64,000 nucleotides of DNA from Talpa occidentalis (Eukaryota > Chordata > Mammalia > Eulipotyphla > Talpidae): the NCBI RefSeq assembly GCF_014898055.3, contig NW_023603184.1:108242615-108306614 (forward strand), given 5' to 3'. Shown here in pieces: positions 23,636 to 33,899 of this stretch. The notes below the pieces were generated by a model. That model did not search any database. It worked only from the letters and a program-made list of their open reading frames with translations, and was not told where the DNA came from. Each line of letters begins with the position of its first letter. Position 1 is the first letter of the stretch. The position numbers and the translations under genes were made by a program.

Positions 23636-23837
23636 CTGCCTTCTTCTCTAATGCGGAGTTGAAGGTTTAATTTTGATAGTCCAGGCAGGGTGAGGTGCAC
23701 ACTAAAAATGGAAAGGTCAGCGTGAGAGGTGTGGAGGAAACTGAGTCTTTCTTCATCTATCCAGGGCAAAGAGTTGCTGTTAGCACACAAGCTTATTGCC
23801 TCTGGCTGCTCCGGGGAGGTGGGTATTGGTGCTTCTT
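23636..23837. other. orphan filler segment inside L1
   Basis: About 200 bp, richer in GC than the L1 around it, and not part of the L1 consensus order: L1 text stops after 'caacaccatttgttgaataa' plus a few bases and resumes after 24149 with 'ccatttttatcacttcc'. I recognise no family. It adjoins the poly(T) of the inverted SINE copy. Confidence 0.6.
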
Positions 23838-24084
23838 CTTTTTTTTTTTTTTTTTTTAGATTTATTTATTTATGCATACAAGAACTGGGGTACAGGCCAG
23901 AGGCATGGGGGACCAGAAAATTCACCAAAGATGGAGTAGGGAACAGAACAGGCACATTGACTGAAACACACTGCTGAGGGGAGCAGCCTAGGAGTCAGGA
24001 GCAGTCTGCTATGCCACGTGGGCAGCTCTCCTGCCAATAGCCTCATAAGCTGCATCTTAACCCCTTGTGCCACCAGGGAGGCCC
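23838..24084 (-). mobile_element. SINE, inverted copy of the element at 21775
   Basis: Same internal gap and nearly the same sequence as 21775-22000, with a longer poly(A) (about 19 A). Unlike normal copies it has no recognisable target duplication. It carries 65 bp of the parent's 5' flank (24085-24149), including the parent's TTGACTATCTT target word. Confidence 0.93.
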
Positions 24085-24149
24085 AAGATAGTCAATATTT
24101 TAAAACACTGTTACATCCCAAACACTGACAAAAAGAGACAAAAACCATG
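24085..24149 (-). repeat. transduced 5' flank of the parent SINE
   Basis: Reverse complement of 21710-21774 or slightly more, one clear difference. Similarity stops sharply at 24149/24150, where L1 sequence resumes. Confidence 0.9.
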
Positions 24150-24566
24150 CCATTTTTATCACTTCCTTATATGTGTAAGGTCTATTTCTAGACATTCCAG
24201 TGTGCTCTATTGATGAACATGTTCCAACCTATTTGAATGACTGTAGTTTTATATTATATAGTAGGTAGGCTCTTCTCATTTCTCTTTGCAAACCTTCCTA
24301 GCTATTCTTGCTTATGTATTTTTACATATGTACTTTAGAATCAGTTTGTCTAGTTCTAAATTTTAAGCATCCTTATTGCTCTATTGATTGGGATCAAGTT
24401 AAATTTACCAATTCATTTTGGTAAAATTGCCATCTTTAAGATGCTAAGTCTTCTAATACAAGAACATAATGTTTTTGATTTATTCAAATCTTTTGTGTCC
24501 TCAAGTAGTACCTTTCTGTTTTCTCTATATAAATGATACACATTTACCTTAAAGTCTATTCTTACA

Positions 24567-24678
24567 TGTCTCATATTTTTATTCCTTCTATAACATTTAC
24601 TAGTTATTTGCAAATCACTTCCAAACTGATATTGCTACCTTATTGTCATTTAGAAGCACCACACATACCCATCCAGCT
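24567..24678. repeat. inverted repeat arm (112 bp), source locus
   Basis: Partner of 23341-23452. It sits in, or just past, the continuous antisense L1 text, so this is probably the source and the other the insertion. Confidence 0.88.
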
Positions 24679-24845
24679 ATTTTTTAGATATTTCCACTTG
24701 AAAATTCCCTTATTTCACACTCAGCAAGTTCTTTTCCCTCCAAGCTAAACTGTATCCAACTTTATAAAAGATGCTTTTCATGAACAGTCATGATATTTCA
24801 GACAGGATATAGCAAAAAATTATTAACAGTATACAATAACTTTCA

Positions 24846-25200
24846 GGGCCTCCCCGGTGGCGCAGCGGTTGAGCGCTGGGTTGCGAAGCTGCCCGCGGCC
24901 TCTGCGGCGCCGGTTCGATCCCCGGCTGCTCCCCGGCCACCAGAGGAGGGTCCCACATGGCGCGCAGACCTCTCCTGCCGCCCGCTGCTCCCCTCAGCAG
25001 TGTACTTCGGTCCTTCTGCCTGCTCTGCTCCCCGCTCTGGCTCTGGTGAATTCTCTCGCCCTCCCGCGCTTCTGACTGTACCCAGTGCATGTATAAACAA
25101 AACAAACAAACAAACCAGCAAACAAATAAATAAAGCATGCCTCTATAAAAAATAAATAAATAAATAAATAAAAATAAATGAAAAAAAAAAAAAAAAAAAA
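24846..25200 (+). mobile_element. SINE, young GC-rich subfamily, 19-bp target duplication
   Basis: Very well preserved: GGCCTCCCCGGTGGCGCAGC, GGTTCGATCCCCGGCTGC, CAGCAGTGTACTTCGG, AAACAAACAAACAAACC, CATGCCTCTAT, then an (AAAT)n stretch and poly(A). The 19-bp word starting CAGTATACAATAAC is identical at 24827-24845 and 25201-25219. CpG retention and the perfect duplication make it one of the youngest insertions in the window. Confidence 0.97.
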
Positions 25201-25369
25201 CAGTATACAATAACTTTCAAACGCCTCTCTTTAATGGACTACCAACATCAGAAAGCCACTCCAAATCCCAAATAAGTCTTTATTTGATGCTCAGGACAGG
25301 GAAAATTTAGAGTTAGGGCTCACTAACTATGTTGGAGTCTCAATTCTCATATATTATTTTATTTTATTA

Positions 25370-25652
25370 TTTTAAAAATATTTATTTTATTTTATTATGT
25401 ATATAAGAGCTGGAGTATATGCCAGAGGTGCTGGGGAGAAGGGTGAGAAGATTCACCAGAGACAGAGTGAGGGGCAGAACAGGCAAATTGACTGAAATAC
25501 ACTGCTTAGGGGAGCAGTGGCAAGACAGGAGAGGTCTGTTGTGCCATGTGTGTAGGTTCCCTGTCCTGGGATCAAACTCATGCTGCAGTGGCTTCATAGT
25601 GCAGATAGCTTCATAGTGCTGAGACTTAACCTCCTGCACCACCAGCGAGGCT
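25370..25652 (-). mobile_element. SINE, older AAATAAATC-type
   Basis: Minus-strand body with 'gtgcaggaggttaag', CACATGGCACAACAGACC, CAGTGTATTTCAGTCAA and a decayed tail (ATACATAATAAAATAAAAT). TCTCATATATTATTTTA on the left and TCTCATATACTATTTTA on the right form an aged target duplication. It contains a small internal duplication of the 'tgaagc...cactatgaag' segment. Confidence 0.9.
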
Positions 25653-25979
25653 CTCATATACTATTTTAGATAGTGATTATCTAGAAGAACCCAAAAAATA
25701 TTCTAGTTCAACTTCCAGCTTATTAGTCAGAAAACTCAAAGATTTTTAAGGGCAGAGATATCCAATAAATTCTGTAATATCACTGAATATACATTCTAAA
25801 CCCCAAATATCCTGTTGTTGTTTTTTCAGAAGCAACATCTAATCAAGTTTCATTCATTGCATTTTGCTGTTCTACTCCTTTCCTCCTATAATCCAGTGCC
25901 CCCTTCCCCTTGTTTCTTTGATTTGTCTAGTGTCCAGTTTCAATTATTGTACAGAATACCCCATAATATGGATTTGTCA

Positions 25980-26250
25980 AATTATGTCCTCATAATATTC
26001 AGTTTAAACATTTTGGTCAAAAATTTTATATAGATAATGTTGCATCCTTCATATTGCATTATAATTAAGGATGCATAATTCCAGTTCATTCCATTACTGA
26101 TGACTGCATTTGATCAATTGATTAAGATAATGTCCTTCAGATCTCCCCATGGGAAGGTACATTTCCTTTTATAATCAATAAGTGGGCTCATACTTCAAGA
26201 AGTGGTGAATATCTTTTGCATAAACAACTTTTTATCTGATGACTTTAATG
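25980..26250 (-). mobile_element. possible old L1 3'-region remnant
   Basis: 'gttgcatccttcatattgcat', 'gatcaattgattaagataatgtcc', 'cagatctccccatgggaaggtac' and 'ttataatcaataagt' resemble antisense L1 3' sequence. Too decayed to assign firmly. Confidence 0.35.
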
Positions 26251-26625
26251 TTCGTGTAATGATTGTTTTCTGAATCATTTTTACATTTGAGGTGGCAAAA
26301 TGGTATTCTTTCACCTTTGGGAAACAAAAATGTCTGACAAAATCTGATGTTTACTTTAGAAGTTCCAGTAACAAAAATATATTGTCCTTTCTGAATAGAA
26401 AGAGAATTAGTATCCAGGGTTTAAATCCAGGACTGAAAATTGGGTAGAAAAGCAGAGAAAAATCTACAGAATAAGAAACAAACAAAGGAAGAGTCTTTTC
26501 CTTCTGAGTTGTCTGGCAAGAATAGTCATCATTTCCTACTAAACTAAAGCTGCACTTGTGAACAGTAAATTATTCAAGGAACAAATAAATCCTTGAATGG
26601 AAAAGAATGAGGATATAGAACAGAA

Positions 26626-26840
26626 GTCAAAAAACCTTAGTCCAGGATCAAGTTTGGTCTGCAACCTGCTTTGTAAATAAAGTTTTAATGGAATAAGTTA
26701 ATGTTCGTTTGTTTGCATTGTCTATGGCTGCTTCTGTACTCTTAACAGTGTATTTGGGTAGTTGTGACAGAGATCGAATGACCCACAAAATTAAAATATT
26801 TACTCTCTGGTTCTTTACAAAAAATATTTGTGGGCTCCTG
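26626..26840 (+). mobile_element. hAT-Charlie MITE (family with 'GGCAAACTTTTTCTGTAAAGGG' ends)
   Basis: Recognisable wording in order: 'tttgtaaataaagttttaatgg', 'cattgtctatggctgcttctg', 'gtagttgtgacagagatcgaatgacccac', 'aaaatatttactctctggttctttac'. The family is an ancient non-autonomous DNA transposon (MER58-like by memory; exact name uncertain). Non-coding. Confidence 0.8.
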
Positions 26841-26979
26841 GTAATGAATGTCTGCAGTTGTGTGCTTGATAAGATGTGATACTTTTTCCAGGCCTATAGG
26901 GAAAGTCTCCAAGCAAGTGAAGAATGACACTCAATTAAGATGAAGTCCTTTAGAATGGATGCAATAAAACCTATTTCTT

Positions 26980-27205
26980 ACTGCTGACTTTGGAGCCAGG
27001 CTGCTTGGGTTCAAATCCTGACTCTATTATTTATTAGCTCATGTCTTTAGGCAAGCTTTTCAACCTCTCTCTGCCTCTTGTTTTTTTATATAATGAGGAT
27101 AATATACATACCTATCTTATAGGATTGTTGTGAGGATTAAGTTAATGCATGTAATCCTTTTGGACTAGCATCTGGTACATAGTAAGAGCCATCATTAAGT
27201 TAAGA
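26980..27205 (+). mobile_element. MIR SINE
   Basis: Near-complete: 'gcttgggttcaaatcctgactctatt', 'cttcaacctctctctgcctc', 'ataatgaggataatatacatacctatc', 'ggattgttgtgaggattaagttaatgcatgtaat', 'ctggtacatagtaagagcc'. One of the best MIR copies in the window. Confidence 0.93.
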
Positions 27206-27843
27206 AATTCTGGCTTAATTTTGTAATTCCTAAATGTTATGTATACTCAGAAAAACTCTTAGGGAGACTTTTACACTGAAAATGTTTGTTAAAAACATTT
27301 TGAGCTAAGGGATAAAGGGCCTTTTCATGCTTCTAAGAAAGAATAGAGATGCCACTTACTTAATATTTTCCTATTCACTGTTTTGCTAAGTAATATGACT
27401 TTGGAGGCTACTGTTTGCCTGGAATCTCTTCAGGGAGGCCTGAAAAATGAAAATTCTGGACATACTAAATGCAGCTAATAATTGTCCTTTGTAGTTGGAT
27501 ATTTAAGTTGGTGTGTATGACTAAAAAGGAGTTACTTTTTTTCTTATTTGCTATTTACTCAAATCCCTTATCACGATCTATAAACGGTGATAAACCTACA
27601 AATTAAGGGCCTGAGATATGCTGGAAATAGCCATTTATTATTGCGTTTTCAATAAAACAGCTCATAGAAGAGTAGAATAAAATCCTTGAGGGCAAGGACT
27701 TGCTTTTCTCTTGTTCTTTGATGTACCTACTTTATTTAAAACAACTGTTATCCCAATAACAGTTGGGGAACAAACTGGGGAACAAACTGACTTTTCTGCA
27801 TCAGCTAGAGTTGGTCCACCCACTGCCCACATTTTGAGACATT
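27206..27843. other. unassigned non-coding sequence
   Basis: No gene or family recognised. A short direct duplication 'aactgttatcccaataacagttggggaacaaactggggaacaaactg' lies at 27742-27790. Confidence 0.4.
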
Positions 27844-27859
27844 AAGAAAATGCCAACTA

Positions 27860-28132
27860 GGGCCTCCCCTGGCGGCGCAGCGGTTGAGCGTTGGGCTGTG
27901 AAGCTGCCCGCAGCCTCTGCAGCGCCGGTTCAATCCCCGGCCACTGGCGAGGGTCCCACATGGCTAGCAGACCTCTCCTGCCATGCCTGCTGCTCTCCTC
28001 AGCAGTGTATTTCATCAATCTGCCTGTTCTGCTCCCCACTCTGGCTCTGGTGAATTCTCTCACCCTCCTGTGCTTCTGACTGTACCCTGTGCTTGTATAA
28101 ATAAATAAATAAATCTTTAAAAAAAAAAAAAA
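27860..28132 (+). mobile_element. SINE, intermediate subfamily
   Basis: Head GGGCCTCCCCTGGCGGCGCA, GGTTCAATCCCCGGCC, CAGCAGTGTATTTCATC, tail AAATAAATAAATAAATC. It has AAGAAAATGCCAACTA before and after. Its TGACTGTACCC block is like the GC-rich subfamily, but it carries the AAATC tail, so it is intermediate between the two classes. Confidence 0.95.
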
Positions 28133-28785
28133 CAAGAAGAAAATGCCAACTATACAGCAGACCTCAAATTTGCAGCTGGGGATTAGCGCAGCTCTTCCAT
28201 CCTATACAATAATCACAGCAGATTTTAGAAGAATAATTGGAAATAGGTAATCAAGGAAAAGAAAGACACTATTTCAGGACTCTTTCTTTCAAAACTTTTC
28301 AACATTTTTTCAAAACTTTTCAACGTCTTCCCCTCTCTCTCAAAATCACTTTTGAGGCCTATCCTTGCTTGGGTTCACTAGACACAGATACTAAGATGGA
28401 AAGTTTCATCTGAAAAGTTTGTTAGGGAGAACTTTCAGGAAATATACCTGTAAGAGTCAAAGCAAAGGGAAGGGTTGACCTGAAGTTGGTTACAAATGAG
28501 GCCTTGGCCACTGTTAGGAGGAGGTCTAAATGGAAGTGGGCCAAGTAGAGGGTAGGAGGCTAGGCCACTATGGTCTCATGTAGTCAGTCATGGGCTATTC
28601 CCTAAAAAGGTTGCAACCTCAGGGGAGGCAGTTCTCAGCAACCAAGAGTATGTGCCATAGAAAGAAACACTGTGAGCCTTCTGGAAGAAGCTAGGGATGG
28701 TATATCAGGCCTGAGAAGAGGGTATGGATGGTTGTCTGGTGCATGCACCACAAGGTCCTACATGACGTGACAGTTCATATCCCTC
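28133..28785. other. unassigned non-coding sequence
   Basis: Contains a short direct doublet 'caaaacttttcaac' at 28290-28325. No gene recognised. Confidence 0.4.
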
Positions 28786-29270
28786 TCTTCTTTCCCTCTC
28801 TAGTTGCACTGACTTCCTTACTAGCTCCTGAAACTGTCATGCATGCTCTCTACCCAGGCCTTTCTGTTCTATTTCCTCTATCTCAACACCCCTAAGGTGA
28901 TCAGCTGTCTTGCCTTGTCCTAGGTTTGTCATGGTTTGGTGCCAGATACATTCTCTAAGGCTCAGACAAGCTGGGAGAGTAGTTTACCTATATCTCCTCC
29001 AGAATCCCATGCTTCATTTCCTCACCTCCTTCTAGTTGTTACTCAGACATCGTCTATTCTAACCATTCATTTCAAAATTGCACCACCTTAACTCTCACAC
29101 ACATATTCTTAATTCCCTTCCCTGCTTTTACTTTTTTCCATCGCACTTAATACCTTCAAACATACTGTGTCATTCATGTGGTTTATTTAGGTTAGGAATA
29201 TGAACTCCATGATGACAGCTCCTGGCACATAGAAAGCATTTGCTGAGTATGGGTTGAATAGATGAAATAC
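28786..29270 (+). mobile_element. LINE L2 fragment, sense
   Basis: 'ctacccaggcctttctgttc', 'ccttcccttccctgctt'-like text, 'tttccatcgcacttaatacc', 'gaactccatgatgacagctcctggcacatagaaagcatttgctgag' and the end 'gttgaatagatga' follow the L2 3' end. Confidence 0.8.
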
Positions 29271-29309
29271 ATAGTAGCTTTAATATTTTATAGAAAATAC
29301 ATGGGTCTC

Positions 29310-29586
29310 AGGGCCTCCCTGGTGGCACAGGGGGTTAAGCACAACACCATGAAGCAATCCACAGCCTCTGCAGCACGAGTTTGATCCCCAGCCTGCCAGG
29401 GAGAAACCCATATGGTGCAGCAGATCTCTCCTGTCTAGCCCGCTGCTTCCTTCAGCAGTATATTTCAGTCGTCTGCCTGTTTTGTTCCCCACTCTGTCTC
29501 TGGTGAGTCCTCTCACCCCCGCATCTCTGGCCTGTACCCCAGCTCTTACATGCACAAATAAATAAATCTTAAAAAAAAAAAAAAAA
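29310..29586 (+). mobile_element. SINE, AAATAAATC-tailed
   Basis: Head GGGCCTCCCTGGTGGCACAG, 'gtttgatccccagcc', CATATGGTGCAGCAGATC, CAGCAGTATATTTCAG, tail CACAAATAAATAAATC. AGAAAATACATGGGTCT flanks both ends. Confidence 0.95.
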
Positions 29587-30479
29587 AGAAAATACATGGG
29601 TCTGATTTGCAATGAAATGTAAGCTGCTTTTTAATCATTAGTTAAAAATATTTCAGATTATAATCACTTATTGTTAATTATTTGGTAATTATCTGGTAAA
29701 AGGTCAAAATGATCACAGAATCATTTCTTTGGTAAGGATTTAAAATGAAATCATTCTATTTGGTGGTTGATGGTAATGGCATGCTATTTTTAAATTATGT
29801 GAAATAATTTCACAGATTACTTATTTAAAATCTGGAACTTGAAAAAAACTGACTGGAAAAAATGGGGCAATCCAATTGACAGCATTGCCCACCAAAGAAA
29901 TTAATACATGGTAGCAGCCATTTCCTAAACACATTTATAAGCAAATGTTTAAACAGAAGCACAGAACAGCTTTTAGGCTGAAATCCCAACAGCTGTGAAG
30001 CGAAAGCATTAGATTTTGTTTTATCTTTAGTGATCTATATTTTCTGCAACAAGAAGGGCAGAGAAAAAGAAACAGATATTATTTGGAGAGATAAATATTT
30101 ATTTGCACTTGAAAGAAATTATTTTAGAAAATAGTACACTCAAATCAATATTTCCATTTTCTAGAAAATGAAATAGATGCTTTGACTCCCATTCCTAAGA
30201 AAAGAGCCCCAACTCTAGCTCCTATGTGAAATACAAGAAATATGAAATCATCTCTCACAGTATTTTAAATGAACTATTTCTCTTTTAGTTTTACTATACA
30301 ATTGACAAATCATTTTTAAATCTTTAAATCTTTATAAATTTAATATTTATAACATAGTATTATTCTTAGGCCACGTGAAATCATAAAATGGAAAAATGTA
30401 GAGAATTCTTTCAACTTTATTTTTAAAATATTTTATCTTAAGAGAATATAATACCTGAAAACCAACTGAACACACTGCA
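29587..30479. other. unassigned AT-rich sequence
   Basis: About 900 bp without a repeat I can name and without coding potential. Confidence 0.4.
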
Positions 30480-30905
30480 TCATGATAGGGGTTATACCTT
30501 TAACTTCCCCACCCTACCTCAATTGATATGTTGAAGTCCTAACTCCCAATACTTCAGCATGTTACTATATTTGGAACCCATCCTTTAAAAGGATGATTAA
30601 ATTAAAAGGAGACCTAGAAGACGAGCCCTAACTCCATCTGACTGGTGTTTTTATAGGAGAAATTATAGGAGAGTTTTTATAAGAGAGAAAGCAGGTATGC
30701 ACACAGAATACAGAGGAAACACCATATGAAGACATGGTGAAAGCAGCATTCACAGTCCAAGGAGAGACGTCAGAAGAAATAATCCTGCCAACACCTTGAT
30801 CTTAGAATTGTGGCCTTCAGAAGTGTAAGGGAAAAAAAAATTCTGTATAAGCCACCCTACCTGTGGCATTTTGTTTTGACAACCCTAGGAAACTAAAATA
30901 ATGAC
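30480..30905 (+). mobile_element. MLT1-type LTR (ERVL-MaLR)
   Basis: Characteristic MaLR wording: 'atatgttgaagtcctaactcccaatac', 'ctgactggtgtttttata', 'gaggaaacaccatatgaagaca', 'ccttgatcttagaattgtggccttcagaa', 'gtataagccaccctacctgtggcattttgtt', 'caaccctaggaaactaaaata'. It is a long-dead retrotransposon LTR shared by placentals, with no open viral frame. Confidence 0.85.
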
Positions 30906-31716
30906 ATTTAAAGTGTGGTAGTTGTTAGCCCTAATTGTAATAGTTAAACCATTTTCCTTTTAGATCTTGATTAATATAATATAGTGTTTTGTTTCATGGA
31001 TCCTAGCCTGGGACTAGCTGAATTTTGTTTGCTGTTACCCTCATCAAACATCCCTTGCTTCCTCTCTATCCATTTTTTCCTCCTCTTTCTTGCCCTTGGT
31101 TCTACGTCAGCACTTCCCTTCCAGTGCTTTGGAAATGGCCCACCTGCTGCAACCATATGTCTTTGGATGTACAAAAAAGGAAAATGTAGTTTTGTCTTCA
31201 ATGGAGCAAATAGGGAAACTGAAAGGTAAGAGGGAACGGATGGTAGGAAACCTCCTGGAAAGAATCAGGATGGCACCCTTCCTTGTCTTACAAACAAGTC
31301 TCCTAATATTCAAATTGATTTCAAATTAAATCGCTTTACCCTCAACCCTTTAATAATTTTACATTTCATTTTTTTTTTTGGTAAACCTTTCTTTTTATTT
31401 TTTTTCTATGTATAAAAAATAAATATTCCCAGTTTCTCTCTTTTTTTCTGCATTATTTTTACTCTGAGACTTACAACTGCATTCCTGTACAATTTTTCTC
31501 CATTAGAAATCATGACTTGGTAAAAAGCAGGTTTACAACAAATGATTCCTTGATGAATACAGAAATGTCAATTGCATCCTGACATTATCAGACTCTCACC
31601 ATCCCCTCTGCTCTGGCTCTACTCTCAGGCTCATCACGTCGTTGCTGGATCAGCAGGACCTTACTTGGTATCCCTACTTGATGGTTTAATCTCAGCACAG
31701 TAGCCAGTGAGTTTTT
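30906..31716. other. unassigned non-coding sequence
   Basis: Overlapping short frames on both strands near 30971-31329 give no recognisable protein. The rest is T-rich. Confidence 0.4.
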
Positions 31717-31987
31717 GTAAAAAAAGATTTATTTATTTATGCATACAAGAACTGGGGTACAGGCCAGAGGTGTGGAGGTTGAGAGGATTCTCCAGAGACA
31801 GAGTTGGGAACAGAACAGGCGGACTGACTGAAATACCCTGCTGAGGGGAGCAGCAGGTGAGAAAGGAGAGGTCTGCCTCGCCATGTGGGTCACTCCCTGG
31901 CCAGGGATCGTACTCATGCTTTGCTGCAGTGGTTGTGGATAGCCTCATAGTGCTATGACTTAACCCCTCGTGCCACCAGAGAGGCCC
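31717..31987 (-). mobile_element. SINE, AAATAAATC-tailed
   Basis: Minus-strand: GGCCTCTCTGGTGGCACGAG, GATCCCTGGCCAGGG, CACATGGCG, CAGCAGGGTATTTCAG, tail GCATAAATAAATAAATC. A partial target word CAGTGA(G/C)TTTT lies on both sides. Confidence 0.92.
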
Positions 31988-32018
31988 CAGAAACAGTGAC
32001 TTTTAAAAAGTAAATATG

Positions 32019-32336
32019 GGTCCTCCCCGGTGGCGCAGCGGTTGAGCGCTGGGTTGTGAAGCTGCCTGTGGCCTCTGCAGCGCCGGTTCGATCCCCGGCT
32101 GCTCCCCGGCCAGCGGAGGAAGGTCCCGCATGGCACGCAGACCTCTCCTGCCGCCCGCTGCTCCCCTCAGCAGTGTACTTCGGTCCTTCTGCCTGCTCTG
32201 CTCCCTGCTCTGGCTCTGGTGAATTCTCTCACCTTCCCACACTTCTGACTGTACCCAGTGCATGTATAAACAAACAAACAAACAAACAAACAAACAAACA
32301 AATAAATAAAACATGCCTCTATTTAAAAAAAAAAAA
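32019..32336 (+). mobile_element. SINE, GC-rich CATGCCTCTAT-tailed subfamily
   Basis: CTCCCCGGTGGCGCAGCGGT, GGTTCGATCCCCGGCTGC, CAGCAGTGTACTTCGG, a long (AAAC)n tract at 32267-32300 and CATGCCTCTATT. Flanked by AAAAGTAAATATG. Lies head-to-head with the minus-strand SINE ending at 31987, only about 30 bp away. Confidence 0.96.
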
Positions 32337-32513
32337 AAAGTAAATATGTCCCCAACCTACTGAAATCTGGCCTAGAAGGTCTTACAAAATCTGCCTTCCT
32401 ATCCAAGTTTAGTCACTCAGCTCCACACTGGCATGTGCTGTTCCATAATTACACTGAGTAGGTTGTCATTTTAGGGTCTCTGTTCTAGTTGCTCCCTCTA
32501 TGTGGAGTATCCC

Positions 32514-32908
32514 TGGTATGGGCTGAATTGTGTGCTACCCCTTCCCCTTACATTTATATGATGAAGTCCTAACCCCTAGTATCTCAGATTATGACTATAT
32601 TTGGAGTTAAGGTCTTCAGTGGTACTGACTGTGTTAAGATGAAGTCATTAGGATGGGCCCTAATCCAACATGGCTGGTGTCCTTATAAGGAGATTTGGAC
32701 ACAAATGCACACAGTGGGGAAAATTATCTCAAGACACAGGGAGACAGTGGTCCTCTATAACAAACCAAGGAGAGAGGACCCTGAACAGACCAACACTGCC
32801 CACACTTAGATCTCAGATACCAGGCCTCTAGATACATGACGAATTACATTCTGTTATTTAAGTAACCCAGTCTAAGGTTGTTATGGCAGCGTTAGAAAAC
32901 TAATATAT
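32514..32908 (+). mobile_element. MLT1-type LTR (ERVL-MaLR)
   Basis: Starts TGGTATGGGCTGAATTGTG and contains 'gatgaagtcctaacccctag', 'gactatatttggagtta', 'gggccctaatccaacatggctggtgtccttataag', 'gtaacccagtctaaggttgttatggcagc' and the end 'gaaaactaatata'. Near complete, solo, no internal region. Confidence 0.9.
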
Positions 32909-32924
32909 CCCCAAGGATCACTCT

Positions 32925-33295
32925 CTCGCTTTCAAGCATTTTGTTGACTGTTAAAGTCTCAATAAGTTTTACTCTGATCAACCTACTTAAAATTACAAGC
33001 TCCTTTTGTCCTCTCTCCATTCTCAACCTCCTCACCCCCACTCACCATCCTCTTTACTCCACATTTTAAAAATAACATTTTTCATCTTGTAACACATTCT
33101 AAAATTACTCACTTATGTATTATGCTTATTTTTGATTGTCCTCCTCCCTCTGCTAGTATTTAAGCTCCACAAGTACAGGGATCTTTGTCCTTTTGTTTAT
33201 TTGTTTCCTCTGTGCCAGACACATGGAGTAGTGTTTGGTTCATGTAGCTGCTCAATAAATATTTGCTGAATATTGAATGTGTGAATCAAGTAGGA
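32925..33295 (+). mobile_element. LINE L2 3' end, sense
   Basis: 'tagtatttaagctccacaagtacaggg', 'tttgtccttttgtttatttg', 'gtgccagacacatggagtag' and 'gctcaataaatatttgctgaat' are the L2 terminal consensus. Confidence 0.88.
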
Positions 33296-33459
33296 TACTT
33301 GCTTTTTGTGTATAGACAAAAGACCTTTGCTTTGATGAACACAATGGGTTTTCTCAGATTAACTTAACCTGTTTGTTTCAAAATATATCTCCTTTCACAT
33401 AACACTCTTTGTGTTGTTTTATCCAGAAATTGGGGTGGGGGGGAGTCAAAAGTCTGTGT

Positions 33460-33640
33460 TACCATTTATTGGATACTGACCATATATTTTTTATGGTTTT
33501 TATGGATTGTCTCATTTAATTCTCATAAAACCCCTATAAGATAGATTCTATTAAAATAAACCCTATTTTACTGATTAGAAAACAGAATGACAAAGAGATT
33601 AAATAATTTATGCAAGGTTCTTGTGGTAGGAATGATGGAA
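33460..33640 (-). mobile_element. MIR SINE, antisense
   Basis: 'ccatttattggatactgacc', 'gtctcatttaattctcataaaacccctataagatagattct', 'actgattagaaaacagaatgacaaagag', 'ttatgcaaggt': the antisense MIR order. Confidence 0.85.
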
Positions 33641-33754
33641 TAGAATTTGAAGCATAGCAATCTGATGCTATGCTCACTAATCTATGCTGTATTTTCTGGG
33701 AGAGGGATATTGATTTCCAGGAAAATGTGTTAGGGTCCCATATGCTACTGGCTT

Positions 33755-33899
33755 CTAAACTCAATTTTTAAAACGATTCCCAAAGTTATAGTTGGAAGTA
33801 AAAACATCTCTCCATAGATACTCATACAGTTTATGTGAATAAACTATGGGAATTTAATTTAATGAATGTCTTATTTGAAAAATTCCTTTTATTTCATCT
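33755..33899. repeat. host flank, direct copy 1 (filled side)
   Basis: About 145 bp starting GCTTCTAAACTCAATTTT and ending TTATTTCATCT. It recurs at 36038-36180 (continuing a word first seen at 35748) with about 11 differences, roughly 92% identity. Copy 1 ends exactly where the LTR begins. Confidence 0.93.

Larger units (their letters stand above)
22794..24780 (-). mobile_element. LINE-1 antisense fragment B, ORF2 region
   Basis: Antisense ORF2 wording runs in order: 'ttgtaccaatttatagccctt', 'gtgataggtgaaagatgaaatctcaa', 'tttatggcttctgagttttg', 'gatctagctggaattcattt', 'caacaccatttgttgaataa', 'gtctatttctagacattcc', 'ttttagaatcagtttgtctagttc', 'gccatctttaagatgctaag', 'ttcaaatcttttgtgtcctcaagtag'. 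Two foreign blocks interrupt it: 23341-23452 and about 23636-24149. Subfamily not determined; clearly old and inactive. Confidence 0.82.

Noticed and set aside
24788..25210. 140-codon minus and 121-codon plus frames
   Set aside because: These are translations of the GC-rich SINE. The same peptides recur at 18879, 32003, 36340 and 39375 wherever the SINE occurs.
26626..26840. MER20 element
   Set aside because: MER20 has different ends and body wording. The sequence here is the other hAT-Charlie MITE with 'gtaaagggccagatagtaaat' text.
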